From: Harmothoe impar
Taxonomy: Eukaryota > Annelida > Polychaeta > Phyllodocida > Polynoidae
Assembly (NCBI GenBank): GCA_947462335.1
Contig: OX381709.1
Location: 70,858,609-70,922,608, forward strand
Direction: 5' to 3'
DNA: 64,000 nucleotides
The notes under the pieces are model-generated. The model had not been told where the DNA came from, searched no databases, and worked only from the letters and a program-made list of their open reading frames with translations. Numbering within the stretch: the stretch's first letter is position 1; each line of letters begins with the position of its first letter. This document shows, piece after piece, positions 47,244 to 56,686 of this stretch. The position numbers and the translations under genes are program-made.

Positions 47244-48326
47244 ATGGAAGATCAACTAAGACAGAGGTATAATTCACCAGCTACTCCTGGAAGTTTTCAA
47301 GGTCCTCACAAAGTGTATCAGAGTGCTAAAGCAGATGGTTTGGACGTAAGTAAGCAGCAAGCAGAAGAAGCACTGCAGAAAGAACTATCATACACTTTGA
47401 ACAGGTCGGTCGTCCGTAAATTCCCTAGGAACCGAGTCGTTGTTGAGGGCTTAGACTCGCAATGGGACATGGATCTCGGGGACCTTGCTCTATTGCATAA
47501 AGAGAACAGTGGATACAAGTACTTTCTTCTCATGATCGACATCTTTAGCAGATATGTCTGGGTTCGCCCTTTGAAAACTAAGTATCCTAGAGAAGTAGTG
47601 GCTAAGATGGAAGATGTATTCAAAGAGGGACGTAAACCAAACGTTTTGAGGAGTGACAATGGCGGAGAATTTACCAGTAAGACGACTAGGGACTACTTGA
47701 AGAAGAAGGGGATTCATTTCTTCACGACAACAGGAGAAACGAAAGCCAATTATTCGGAACGCGCAATTAAAACGATAAAGTCAAAGTTGTATCGCTATAT
47801 GGTCGCAAACAACAACATGAGATACATAGATGTACTACAAGATATTGTAAGGAGTTACAACGACACAATTCACAGTAGTCTCGGTCGGCCTCCATCAGCT
47901 GTAAACAAAGACAACGAAGCTGAAGTCAGATACGAGCAATACTTGAGACGCCCAGAAGAAAAATCTACGTTCCAGCGTTACAAGCTTGATGTCGGAGACA
48001 AAGTACGTATTTCTGACACTAAAGAAAAGTTTGACAGAGAATACGGTCAGAGATGGAGCGGGGAAGTGTTTATTGTGACGAGTAGGCGTAGGAGAGACAG
48101 GATACCGATTTACACGTTGAAAGACTGGAACGGCGAACCTATAAAAGGTACGTTTTACCAACCGGAGCTTCAGAAGGTCTTGGTCAGTGACGACGACTTG
48201 TTTAGAATAGAAGAAGAGTTGGATACAAGAATACGCAAGCGTAAAACGGAAGTGCTAGTCAAGTTCTTGCACTGGCCAAAGAAATTCAATCGGTGGATTC
48301 CTGAAGAGGATATCGAGGACATATGA
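47244..48326 (+). CDS. Polinton retroviral-type integrase with chromodomain-like tail
   Basis: 360 residues. DDE core: WDMDLGD (D77), RSDNGGEF (D138) and YSERAIKTIK (E172), with D-x33-E spacing. The N-terminal part (about 20-70) has the Polinton-type pre-core region. The C-terminus has an SH3-like segment (GDKVRISDTKEKFDREYGQR) and ends FLHWPKKFNRWIPEEDI, a chromodomain-like signature. Role: cuts and joins element ends, producing 6-bp duplications such as the TTTAAG seen here. All catalytic residues and the frame are intact. Ends in an ATGA overlap with the next gene. Confidence 0.95.
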   Translation: MEDQLRQRYNSPATPGSFQGPHKVYQSAKADGLDVSKQQAEEALQKELSYTLNRSVVRKFPRNRVVVEGLDSQWDMDLGDLALLHKENSGYKYFLLMIDIFSRYVWVRPLKTKYPREVVAKMEDVFKEGRKPNVLRSDNGGEFTSKTTRDYLKKKGIHFFTTTGETKANYSERAIKTIKSKLYRYMVANNNMRYIDVLQDIVRSYNDTIHSSLGRPPSAVNKDNEAEVRYEQYLRRPEEKSTFQRYKLDVGDKVRISDTKEKFDREYGQRWSGEVFIVTSRRRRDRIPIYTLKDWNGEPIKGTFYQPELQKVLVSDDDLFRIEEELDTRIRKRKTEVLVKFLHWPKKFNRWIPEEDIEDI

Positions 48327-48730
48327 ATGACATTTATTTATTCTTATCCAGTACTGACTCGACAGGCTATTACCCAGAGAACACTGTAGATGATTTTACA
48401 ATAAGACTTTCCAAGACTCTTCATTTACAGGGCGGTACATGGACATGTGCGCTCAGAGACATAAAATGCCAGAGTACAACAGATCAGGATATCTATGTGT
48501 TTTGCGACATATTAGAAGATTCATATGTGCTAAATGGACAGAGACCTATACTGCAATATGTCCCAAGCGAAAGAGGAAACGTTGTAAAAAGTTTCGATTC
48601 TTCAGTGTGTCCCAAGTTATCAAGAGTGCGACTCGACACAGTAAGAGTGTATATAAGAAACTTGCAAATGCATAACTTACCATTGTCTGGAGAAAGAACG
48701 ACTTGTACACTTCACCTACAGAAAATATGA
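48323..48730 (+). CDS. penton-like minor capsid protein
   Basis: 135 residues. Starts MNDIYLFLSSTDSTGYYPEN, then DDFTIRLSKTLHLQG-TWTCALRDIK and ends LSGERTTCTLHLQKI. This 'SS.DS..YP.N...DF...L...L.L.G.W..AL' pattern and length fit the single jelly-roll penton protein of Polintons and adintoviruses. Located between integrase and core as in relatives. Starts and stops in ATGA overlaps. Intact. Confidence 0.8.
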   Translation: MNDIYLFLSSTDSTGYYPENTVDDFTIRLSKTLHLQGGTWTCALRDIKCQSTTDQDIYVFCDILEDSYVLNGQRPILQYVPSERGNVVKSFDSSVCPKLSRVRLDTVRVYIRNLQMHNLPLSGERTTCTLHLQKI

Positions 48731-49119
48731 GTTACAGCGAATGGCAGAAGCATTTTCAACACATGAAAGATGGGGAATTGTATCCCGATAAAAACGGAGT
48801 ATGGCGGCTACTCTCGGACACAGACTCGGATCCTGGGAGAGTCAAGGTAAACATCATAAGTCCTGCTCAACAAACTGTTAACCGTGCTAGATCGCAGGTT
48901 ATATCAAAGAGAGGCACTAAAGCTAAGAGATCTACATCTAGTTACCAGGCACCTAAAGGTATAAAAAGGCTATCGTCAAAGAAATCATCACAGACCACAA
49001 AGAACAGTCGTCAGACTAGGAAGCCAACGATTAGAAAACCATCAACAGAAACTACTAAGAAGAAGAAGAAGGCTGAAACTACTACAACGCTAAACAGGAA
49101 ACGTAAAACCGCTTTTTAA
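48727..49119 (+). CDS. basic core-like protein
   Basis: 130 residues from the ATG at 48727, chosen because it overlaps the penton stop by ATGA like its neighbours; an in-frame ATG at 48703 would add eight residues. N-terminal YSEWQKHFQHMKDGELYPDK, then a long Lys/Arg/Ser/Thr-rich tail (KRGTKAKRSTSS, KKKKKAETTTT, RKRKTAF). Likely condenses DNA in the particle, like adenovirus core proteins; this is inference from charge and position. Confidence 0.7.
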   Translation: MSYSEWQKHFQHMKDGELYPDKNGVWRLLSDTDSDPGRVKVNIISPAQQTVNRARSQVISKRGTKAKRSTSSYQAPKGIKRLSSKKSSQTTKNSRQTRKPTIRKPSTETTKKKKKAETTTTLNRKRKTAF

Positions 49120-49123
49120 AAAC

Positions 49124-50431
49124 ATGTCTGGACACAGCAATGGTCTTGCATTGTTTTACAAGCCAATAAAGGACAGAGGTGTTAAACGTGTGGAATGGAT
49201 GGAATATAGACCCGTAGGGCAACTGACTACTGATGGACCATTGGAATTCAACATCCCTGGAAACAATTCAAAGTATATCGACATGAAAAACACTCGAATC
49301 AAAGTGAAATGCAAAATCACTCAGGGTAACGGGGACGACATACCTGACTGGAGGCCGGAAGGTGAAAAACCAGTTCCGGTAGCTGCTAAAGTGGGACCTA
49401 CGAATTTGACTGTTCAAAGTCTATGGAGACAGGTGGATGTCAGTGCTCAACAGCAAATCATCTCACCCGAAATAGCGTCTCGTTATATATTCAAGGCATA
49501 AATCGAGACTCTTTTGTTTTTTTGCTTCGGTGCGAAAAACACACAACTTCGGTCTCAACTGTATGTCAAGGACGTTGGAAATGTAGATGAAGCAGACCCT
49601 ATCGAGGGCAGTAATCCTGGACTTATCATCAGGTCAAAGTTGTTTCAAAAAAGTCAGATTGTGGAGTTGCAGGGACCAATTTACAACGACTTGTGTCAGC
49701 AAGACCGGTTCCTGTTGTCTTCTGTACAAGTTAATTTTAAGTTTTGGCAAAGCAATAACAAGTTCCGATTAATGAGTTCAAACCCGGCAGCAGACAATAA
49801 GATCGAAATTGTAGATGCAGTTCTTCAAGTCTGCCTGATTGAAGTCGAGCCAGAGGTTATTATGGCTCATGCCGAAACACTACTTCAAGGACCAGCACAA
49901 TATTACTATGATCGTACTGATGTTAAAGCATACGGAATACCTAAAGATCAATTCGGGACAACAATAGATGATATGTATCAGGGAAATATCCCCAGCCGCA
50001 TTGTAGTGGGACTGGTCTCGTCTAAAGGATATAATGGCGACTATGGTACCAACGGTCTTAGCTTCAAACATTACGACACAAACTTTGTAGGATTTTATGT
50101 AGATGGGAAATCCATGCCCGCCGAACCTTTGACACCAAATTATAGCACTTCGAATTACACTTCGGCCTACATGACGCTGTTTTCTCAACATTACATGGAA
50201 AACTATGGCAATGACATTACACTGTCTGATTATCCAAATGGATATTGTCTTTATGTGTTTGATGTGTGTCAAAACCAATGTGAAAAGTATGGAAAATCTG
50301 TTAGAAAGGGTCACTCGAGATTCGAGATAAAATTTAGCAAAGCATTGCCTGAGCCGGTTACATTGATTGTGTATGCTGTCTTTCCTGGACTTCTTGAGAT
50401 AGATTCTACCAGGAACATACTGATACATTGA
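49124..50431 (+). pseudogene. major capsid protein (double jelly-roll, F54H12.2-like), broken by one stop
   Basis: About 435 codons in one frame, interrupted by a single TAA at 49499-49501, after 125 codons. The two parts are in the same frame with no base lost, so this is a point nonsense change (or an error, or programmed read-through), not a frameshift. The first part starts MSGHSNGLALFYKPIKDRGV and has PLEFNIPGNNSKYIDM; the second has QLRSQLYVKDVG, ALPEPVTLIVYAVF. This is the capsid family annotated as F54H12.2-like in many animals. Start 49124 lies 4 bases after the core stop. Confidence 0.88.
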
Positions 50432-50456
50432 ATGACAAACATGTATTGATTATCAC

Positions 50457-50462
50457 AATAAA
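50457..50462 (+). terminator. polyadenylation signal of the left gene block
   Basis: AATAAA 25 bases after the capsid stop codon, followed by G- and A-rich sequence. Confidence 0.7.
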
Positions 50463-51215
50463 GGAGGGAAAAAAAAGAAAAAAAAGTTTCATCTTATTCA
50501 TTGTCTGTCAGATACTTTATGCCTAACTTTTCTGGGGTGTTCAAATCATAAATGATATTATAATTGTTAAAGTCATGAACAATCTGATCCAGATGTACTT
50601 TTGACAAAACTTGCCAAATAAATTGACAATATACTAAAGGAAGCACTTGAAAAGATACAAACGACTACTAGAGGTGGAGAACTACCATTGTGACAATCTA
50701 ATAGTAACTTAGAACTACTCATCTCTATGAGTTTAAAGACCTAGATGAATTGTAAAGTATGAATCATGACAATAAAATATACCCGATTCATAACTAAGTC
50801 ATTTATTAGATATAATGGAAACGATAACATCTTGGATATCATGCACATATAATACTACATTGTACATATTGGCTAATGTCACCAGACAAAACATAATGCA
50901 TTGGTAAATAAAAAAAGAAAGATCTACAAATACATGGCTTCTGTTTTTTATCCTTTACATGACATCCTGGAATGATAAACTTTTTTTGTGGTAATATAGA
51001 AAACATTTAGTTTAACATGGAACATATTTCTAATTGAACAACACTGGAATAACATGAACTATACGTAACAAATACTCATACTACTCCATCAACTTACTTA
51101 CTGGGAAACACACTAGTGACAATAAAAAGTAGATAAACATCAACTTAACAAAAATGTATACACATACATATTACAGACGACTTTATCAGAGCTAACTAAA
51201 GACAATGACTACCCT
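50463..51215. other. AT-rich spacer between the convergent gene blocks
   Basis: No ORF, very AT-rich, with scattered AATAAA. May hold a decayed gene, but I see no trace of polymerase motifs. Confidence 0.6.
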
Positions 51216-52020
51216 GGAACTACCCGATGGAAATTAATTTCCTTTAAATATGTTAAAGCTTAGACATACAAGTTTCATTCGGGACCATACACATCCATTT
51301 ATTACGACTCTAAGCTTTTCTACTAAGGTCTAGACTTTAAAACTATTGTGAGTTGCTACTGAAAAAATGAGTTCGCTCATATATATTTTCTTTTTTTTTT
51401 TCTTTTCAAAAGTCTGACTACACACATGCACTACTCCGGAACTACTTGACAGAAATCAATATCCTTCGGATATGTGATGCATTGGACCCATAGGCTTCAT
51501 TTAAAGCAAGAACGGTTCAATTCTACTGACTCTACTCCGATCTACGTTGGTTTAAACTTCAAAACTATTTCTGACCGGTACTAAAATAAAATCACTCGAT
51601 TTCTTTTGGTTCTTTCCTTAGGCCTGACTTGACACACTCACTTCTCTGGAACTACTTGACAGAAATTAATATCCTTTGGATATGTTATGCATTGGACCCA
51701 TACGCTTCATTTAAAACAATAACGGTTTATTTCTGACGACTGTACGTCAATTCAAACTTTAAAACTATTTTCGACTGCTACTAAGAAACGAGTTCGCTCT
51801 TTTTTTTTTCTCTATTAAAAAGTCTGACTTAACACATTCACTTCACAGGAACTACTCAATAGAAATTAATCTCTTTTGGATATGTTATAGCTTAGACATT
51901 CACGTTTCATTTGAAACCATGCCCATCCATTTCTAACGATTCCACATCGTTATACAATTAAAAACATAGAAGAAACTATTTTGACCGTTATGAAAAAATA
52001 AATTCAATCGTTTTTCTTTT
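51216..52020. repeat. four diverged tandem repeats of 200-222 bp inside the Polinton
   Basis: GGAACTAC...GAAATTAAT...CCTTTGGATATGTTAT recurs at 51216, 51438, 51648 and 51848, with each unit ending in a T-rich tract and AAGTCTGACT. It lies at the convergence of the two gene blocks. Non-coding. Confidence 0.85.
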
Positions 52021-52165
52021 TATGACATGCATTGAACATCTCTGCTTAATTCAAGATCAATCCATATCCAATCAATCTGTTACTGTATGTAGTACACAAA
52101 AGGAATGCAAGCATGCTTTTTAGACAAGTTTAAAAAGATAGCACCATCATCATGTTATCATGACA

Positions 52166-52171
52166 TTTATT
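52166..52171 (-). terminator. polyadenylation signal overlapping a stop codon
   Basis: AATAAA on the minus strand contains the TAA stop of the LRR protein gene at 52167, a very compact, virus-like gene end. Confidence 0.6.
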
Positions 52172-53303
52172 CTCCTTTCTTCTTTTTAATTTCGGTGGAT
52201 GTAGCATTGTCATTTGTCTTTGAACGTTTACCCTTTATACTAGGTGTCTCTGGTAGAGAAACAACTAACTGTTCTGTTTTTTTCACTTTTGTAGGTGGTG
52301 AGGGAGGTGGTTCTTGTGGCCTCTTTTTCTTCTTTATAGAAACCTTTGGAATGTCATTATTAGTAACAACAGCAACTGCAGTGTCTGAATCAATGTCCAT
52401 AGGCATATGCTCATCCATATTGCCAGGGACCCAGTTCTGTAATGATGTTTCTGAACTGGTAATACTGAGCTGTTCATACAAGTTATCTGCTGTTTCTACA
52501 GTGTCACTCATCATTATTGAAACGTGTTTATTACCCTCTGAATTGTCACTTGCTGTCGTAGCATGATGACTACATGAAGGCATAACAAGGCCACAGTCCC
52601 CTTGCATGTTGACTGAAGTATCAAAAAGTCGTTTGGCTTTCATGTGTTTATATCTTATAAAAACACCTGCTAAAGTAGCTATACAAATACACATAGCAAC
52701 AACCCCTGAGCTCGTCAGAGCTATGCTCAATATTGGTGTTTCAGTCCCATCACTGCTGTGTGTGTCAATTGGTACACTTCCAACTGGTTTCACTTTTCTC
52801 TCTGAAGATTCTAAACCCACGGACTTGACACTAGCAACAATAAAGATATCACCTGGATTTGGAGTTGTTGACAGCTTGTTTTTGGAGACTACTGTATTGA
52901 CACTAGCACTGACTTGACTAGATGTCTTTAGGGGTGTTGACAGTGTACTGATCACGTTGGTACTGTCACTGCTAAAGTTACAAGAATCCTGAGTTATTAC
53001 CAGCAACACAGCGGGATTCACAGCTTGTCCACAATGTATTGGGTTGTTCCTAAGGTCTATGTGTTGAAACTGACGTGTATAAACAAGGCTAGGCAACTGT
53101 ATAATGTTGTTATACCGCAGAGAAAGTGTCTGGAAGTCTCTGGTAGTCACAAACCTTGGATATCCGGCCAGTTTCTTGTAAACACACATAATCAGCCCTC
53201 TAGAACGTATACACTCGCACTCCCTGCGTTCTCCACACTTGTAGGCATTTGCACTGTAAGCCAAGACACTCCCAATGAGTATAATCCATGATATACAACC
53301 CAT
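52167..53303 (-). CDS. LRR-type single-pass membrane protein, long tail (Polinton cargo)
   Basis: 378 residues. Signal peptide (about 1-20), an LRRNT-like cysteine cap (C-x5-C-x-C-x8-C: CGERRECEC...IMC), LRR-like LSLRYNNIIQLP and HIDLRNNPIHC. A Ser/Thr-rich stalk follows, then one transmembrane helix (about 190-216). The cytoplasmic tail is about 160 residues with DNLYEQLSI (a YxxL tyrosine motif), a proline-rich EPPPSPPTK and polybasic KKKKRP. Such ectodomains are common in animal adhesion and immune receptors, so host capture is likely. No such gene is part of the standard Polinton set. Function unknown: receptor decoy, particle surface protein or signalling mimic are possible. Confidence 0.8.
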   Translation of the reverse strand: MGCISWIILIGSVLAYSANAYKCGERRECECIRSRGLIMCVYKKLAGYPRFVTTRDFQTLSLRYNNIIQLPSLVYTRQFQHIDLRNNPIHCGQAVNPAVLLVITQDSCNFSSDSTNVISTLSTPLKTSSQVSASVNTVVSKNKLSTTPNPGDIFIVASVKSVGLESSERKVKPVGSVPIDTHSSDGTETPILSIALTSSGVVAMCICIATLAGVFIRYKHMKAKRLFDTSVNMQGDCGLVMPSCSHHATTASDNSEGNKHVSIMMSDTVETADNLYEQLSITSSETSLQNWVPGNMDEHMPMDIDSDTAVAVVTNNDIPKVSIKKKKRPQEPPPSPPTKVKKTEQLVVSLPETPSIKGKRSKTNDNATSTEIKKKKGE

Positions 53304-53503
53304 TTCTAGTGTAAAACTGCACCAAAACCACGTGTAGAAATCCGTATTGCTGTTGTGTAATGGCCTTGACCTGTGACCTGCATTCTACTTCCGTTTTTCT
53401 CTCCAGTAACAGAGATGGCGCTGCAGTGCTCTGTAGTGGTGTTATTTCACACTAGGTGGCGTGACTGAGCCACTGGAGACCCTGTGAGCCTATAACAGCT
53501 AGC

Positions 53504-54136
53504 CTATAACAGTTCTGTCGTGCTCCTATATATGGGACTGTGACAGTTTATGTGTAACTGTTGTGATTTGTTTTTTTTCCTATTGTAAAAGACACAACAG
53601 ATAATTATCAATGCTACAAAAAGTACAAATGCCAACGTGATTATCCCTATAAAAAGTCCTACATAGTTGAAAGTACCTTGTATGGGGTGAGAGGGCATTT
53701 GTGTGGTAAAAATCATAGACACTGCAGTAGAGACCATAGGCACTGTAGACAGTTCCATAGCTGTACTAGTAGTAGCCTCTGTGTCATGACACTCCATGTT
53801 GATGTCCACTGAAGGTCTACTAGTTTCCAAAAGGTAAAGTCTATTCTCCCTGCAGTTGATTAAAAGCATGTTGTCTTTTACCACCAAAGTATCCAGTGAA
53901 GTCCATTTAGCCCAGTCAATTCGAATTACCTCCATACTCGTTTTTATAATAGCAAGTTCAGTAGTCAGTCTGTAAATGTCCATAGAAAACAATGGGAGAA
54001 AATCGATATTCTCTCCTCTGCATTGCACCAGTCTCTCTTGGCAATAACAAGTAGATGGTGTCCCACATGGTATCCAGCCTACACTAGAATCGACCAGCAA
54101 AACTATAAAGAATAATAGCCATTGAACAGCCTGCAT
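53504..54136 (-). CDS. LRR-type single-pass membrane protein, short tail (Polinton cargo)
   Basis: 210 residues. Signal peptide (about 1-20), cysteine cap C-x5-C-x-C-x6-C (CGTPSTCYCQERLVQC), one or two degenerate LRRs ending SLDTLVVKDNMLLINC, and a Thr/Ser-rich stalk. One strong transmembrane helix (YVGLFIGIITLAFVLFVALI) precedes a tail of about 30 residues with NRKKNKS and SPIYRSTTELL. Same plan and order as its neighbour at 52167, so the pair probably arose by duplication and divergence. Start chosen as the Met before the hydrophobic leader. Function unknown. Confidence 0.78.
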   Translation of the reverse strand: MQAVQWLLFFIVLLVDSSVGWIPCGTPSTCYCQERLVQCRGENIDFLPLFSMDIYRLTTELAIIKTSMEVIRIDWAKWTSLDTLVVKDNMLLINCRENRLYLLETSRPSVDINMECHDTEATTSTAMELSTVPMVSTAVSMIFTTQMPSHPIQGTFNYVGLFIGIITLAFVLFVALIIICCVFYNRKKNKSQQLHINCHSPIYRSTTELL

Positions 54137-54300
54137 TTTTTCTCTGTGCTTCTAGTCCTATAGTTACACTTGTGTGTATGTGTGTATGCTCTTATCCTGG
54201 TATTCTAGTAGGCGTTTTTTTCCTTTATCTAGAGTCCTCTCCACTTATGTAAGTCATGCAGTAGCAAATAGTATACGAATCCTAGAGCATTAGTGATTCA

Positions 54301-54308
54301 CTTTTATA
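54301..54308 (-). promoter_or_regulatory. TATA box upstream of the short LRR gene
   Basis: TATAAAAG on the minus strand, 165 bases before the start codon at 54136. Confidence 0.45.
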
Positions 54309-54470
54309 ACACCAGAGGTCCAAGCAAAGTCGGGAATAAATCTATCAACATTCATTTAGTTGCTCTGATTTAAAAAAAAAAAAGAATAATTGTGATTAGC
54401 CTCCATTACAAACAAGAAAAATGTGGCTTTGACCACGGTCGGGGTTGCTGCTCCCCCCTCCCCCTATTAT

Positions 54471-54555
54471 TATTTTCATTGTCATAATCCGCCCTGTGAC
54501 GTCACAGCAGCACCAGTCCTATTTTCATTGTCATAATCCGCCCTGTGACGTCACA
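54471..54555. promoter_or_regulatory. 36-bp direct repeat with TGACGTCA
   Basis: TATTTTCATTGTCATAATCC...GCCCTGTGACGTCACA occurs at 54471-54506 and 54520-54555, each with one CREB/ATF-type palindrome as in the TIRs. It lies upstream of the LRR genes and downstream of the next gene, so likely an internal promoter or enhancer. Confidence 0.6.
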
Positions 54556-54722
54556 TGTGCCCCATGCAGCACCCAGGCAAAACGAAAACATTAATAGGCT
54601 TGCCATGACGTTGCTGCGCAACGTCAGGTCGCTACGCTCCGGGGCAACCCAAAAAAAACAACAAAAAAAACAAAAAACAATCAGCAGTCTCTGTATATTG
54701 TAGCTCCTGTCGTGACTTATAC

Positions 54723-55607
54723 CTAGTTATTATCCAAGTGTACTCTAGCATAGAATACTAGACTGCGATATATACTACATTCAGCACAATGGAGCACCTT
54801 CATGTTTCTCGATTTCAGAATAGCAGCAACAGAATCTTCATCCACTTGTTCTTTAACAGTTTCAGGTAATCCTAAAGTAGTGCTGATACTTGACACTACT
54901 GCAGGAACATGGTCGTCAGGCAGAGGAAAATCATCTAGTAGTTGCCAATAATGGCCTACAACCGAGTTTACAACCTTGTGTTTAGCACTACTGAACAGAG
55001 AAAACCCCTGTTGAAACTGATACTTTGAAAGTAGTGTTATGGATCTGTTTTTGCAGGTCTCGTGCCTCTGAACGACTGAACGCTTTGTGCTTACAAGACT
55101 ATCCTCTATAAGAAGATCAATGATGAATTTTCTAATTTTCATTAGCCTCCTAGTAATCCTAGCTTGCTTGAGCATTTCTTCAAATATATCATCGAGCTCG
55201 TCATCTGGAATCTCGCCATATTGAGCAATGACATAATCAGCCCCTGCCAGTTTTACACGTACCTGTGCCAGATTTTTGTATGCCTTGTGCAGCTTGTTGA
55301 ATTCCGGTAATTTCTTATTCATATAAGGAGCCAGCAAAACTAGCTGGAGTTGGTTGACGGTGTAAAGCCTAGTTGGAGCTGCGACTTTAGTGAACATGTC
55401 CAAGATCAAGTTGACAAACTGATCCTTTGTCATATCATCTGACTGGTCAAATCTTAGTGGTGATATTCTGTTACCTGCCATGGCAGATAAAGCAAACCTC
55501 TCCCTTCTAGTTGTTGTTTTCTCCCAATCTATTGATGCACAATACTGTGAAATCGTATCAGACCACTTCTGTGTAGTGCATGTCTCTTTTATAATTGTGT
55601 GTGTCAT
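54723..55607 (-). CDS. Polinton right-arm protein, unknown function
   Basis: 294 residues from MTHTIIKETC (ATG at 55607). An upstream in-frame ATG at 55631 would add MFFFFGLT encoded by a poly-A tract and looks less likely. No signal peptide or membrane helix; mixed helical character, with acidic PDDELDDIFEEML followed by basic KQARITRRLMKIRKF. No polymerase, protease or nuclease motif seen. A TATA-like TTTTATAAAAAC (minus strand, about 55676-55688) sits 70-80 bases upstream. A regulatory or replication-accessory role is possible but not shown. Confidence 0.65.
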   Translation of the reverse strand: MTHTIIKETCTTQKWSDTISQYCASIDWEKTTTRRERFALSAMAGNRISPLRFDQSDDMTKDQFVNLILDMFTKVAAPTRLYTVNQLQLVLLAPYMNKKLPEFNKLHKAYKNLAQVRVKLAGADYVIAQYGEIPDDELDDIFEEMLKQARITRRLMKIRKFIIDLLIEDSLVSTKRSVVQRHETCKNRSITLLSKYQFQQGFSLFSSAKHKVVNSVVGHYWQLLDDFPLPDDHVPAVVSSISTTLGLPETVKEQVDEDSVAAILKSRNMKVLHCAECSIYRSLVFYARVHLDNN

Positions 55608-55631
55608 TGTTAGGCCAAAAAAAAAAAACAA

Positions 55632-56068
55632 GAGTTATTTATGAACATTTCCCTCCCTTCTTTCCCTTCATTTCGTTTTTATAAAATAGTATTTAAAAAA
55701 ACAACTTTAGTAGCATATTAAGATAACACTAGCTTCATTAATGTAACAACCCTCTTTTTTTTTTAAATTCAATATATAGCATATAACATTATGGAATGTA
55801 TAATACACTAACAACAATTTTCCTTAGTCTAACTGCCTAACTACGTGTTCATTGTCCCCCCAACAGAGAATTACAACTAATCATCTCATCATCCTAACGC
55901 TGAGATAACAAGCTAGTCCAGTTACAAAGCTCTAAAGCCTCTCAACTCCCATGTCTTTTTATCTCTCCTCCAGCCATTGTCCCTGATTCCTCACTGTGTG
56001 TGTAAATGTATAAAGTGCACACATTAACAATCATTATCATTAATCGTTCTCTACTGCATAACATTTGT
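55632..56068. other. AT-rich spacer in the Polinton right arm
   Basis: No ORF; holds the probable promoter of the 54723 gene and the 3' region of the 56069 gene. Confidence 0.55.
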
Positions 56069-56518
56069 TTAGTCCTGTATGTTTGACTCTACAGTTTCAT
56101 ATGTTTCAAACTGTAATAGTGTGTAGACCAGTTCCTTCTTGTTTGACAGCTCCTTTACAGCAAAATAGCCATTCTTGACGAACTCTCTTATAAGATCCAT
56201 TGGTCTTCCATCTAGTATTTCCCATTTCTGAGTTGCTGCAGAGTAAGTATCACTAAACACCACGTAGAAAGCTGCCCATTGAAAATCAGGATCAATGCAG
56301 AAGTCTATCCCAGTTTCATACTTGGAATTAGTTTTGATTAAATCCTCATGAAGCTCCTGTAAGGCATAAGTCCATTCTCCTTCCAAAACAGGCCATTCAC
56401 CACGATGTTGTTCAAATGATTCTCCTGCTGTTTCATAATCCATATGCATTTCAACTGCAAAAGTTGTGCTTGTAATCAAACCTGGCATATTTTCCCACTG
56501 TTTCTCCTCTCTATCCAA
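56069..56518 (-). CDS. Polinton right-end acidic protein, unknown function
   Basis: 149 residues, acidic (MDREEKQWENMP, GEWPVLEGEWTYALQELHED, ETYETVESNIQD), with DPDFQWAAFYVVFSDTYSAA and EFVKNGYFAVKEL. No membrane segment or known motif. First gene read inward from the right TIR, 324 bases from the element end, so probably driven by the TGACGTCA cluster. An early regulatory role would fit its position but is inference. Confidence 0.65.
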   Translation of the reverse strand: MDREEKQWENMPGLITSTTFAVEMHMDYETAGESFEQHRGEWPVLEGEWTYALQELHEDLIKTNSKYETGIDFCIDPDFQWAAFYVVFSDTYSAATQKWEILDGRPMDLIREFVKNGYFAVKELSNKKELVYTLLQFETYETVESNIQD

Positions 56519-56686
56519 ATTAAAACTGATAGATTTTTGACCCCCTCCTCACTGTCGTTACAGGATCCATTCTGTGTTAGATCATAATCCATATCATATC
56601 TGTTACAATCCATTAGGCTCATTATCCCTAAACTACTCAAGTGATCTTATCTACAAGTAATACATATCATCCCCTTTATCTAAGCC

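Noticed and set aside
49880..50428. 182-codon minus-strand frame opposite the capsid gene
   Set aside because: Shadow of the capsid coding sequence; no recognisable domain and no independent signal.
50463..51215. Decayed DNA polymerase B in the Polinton spacer
   Set aside because: No D-x-D or YxDTDS-like remnants recognisable in any frame and the spacer is too short.
52105..52566. 153-codon plus-strand frame opposite the long LRR gene
   Set aside because: Antisense shadow of the tail-coding region; the minus frame has signal peptide, membrane helix and polyadenylation signal.
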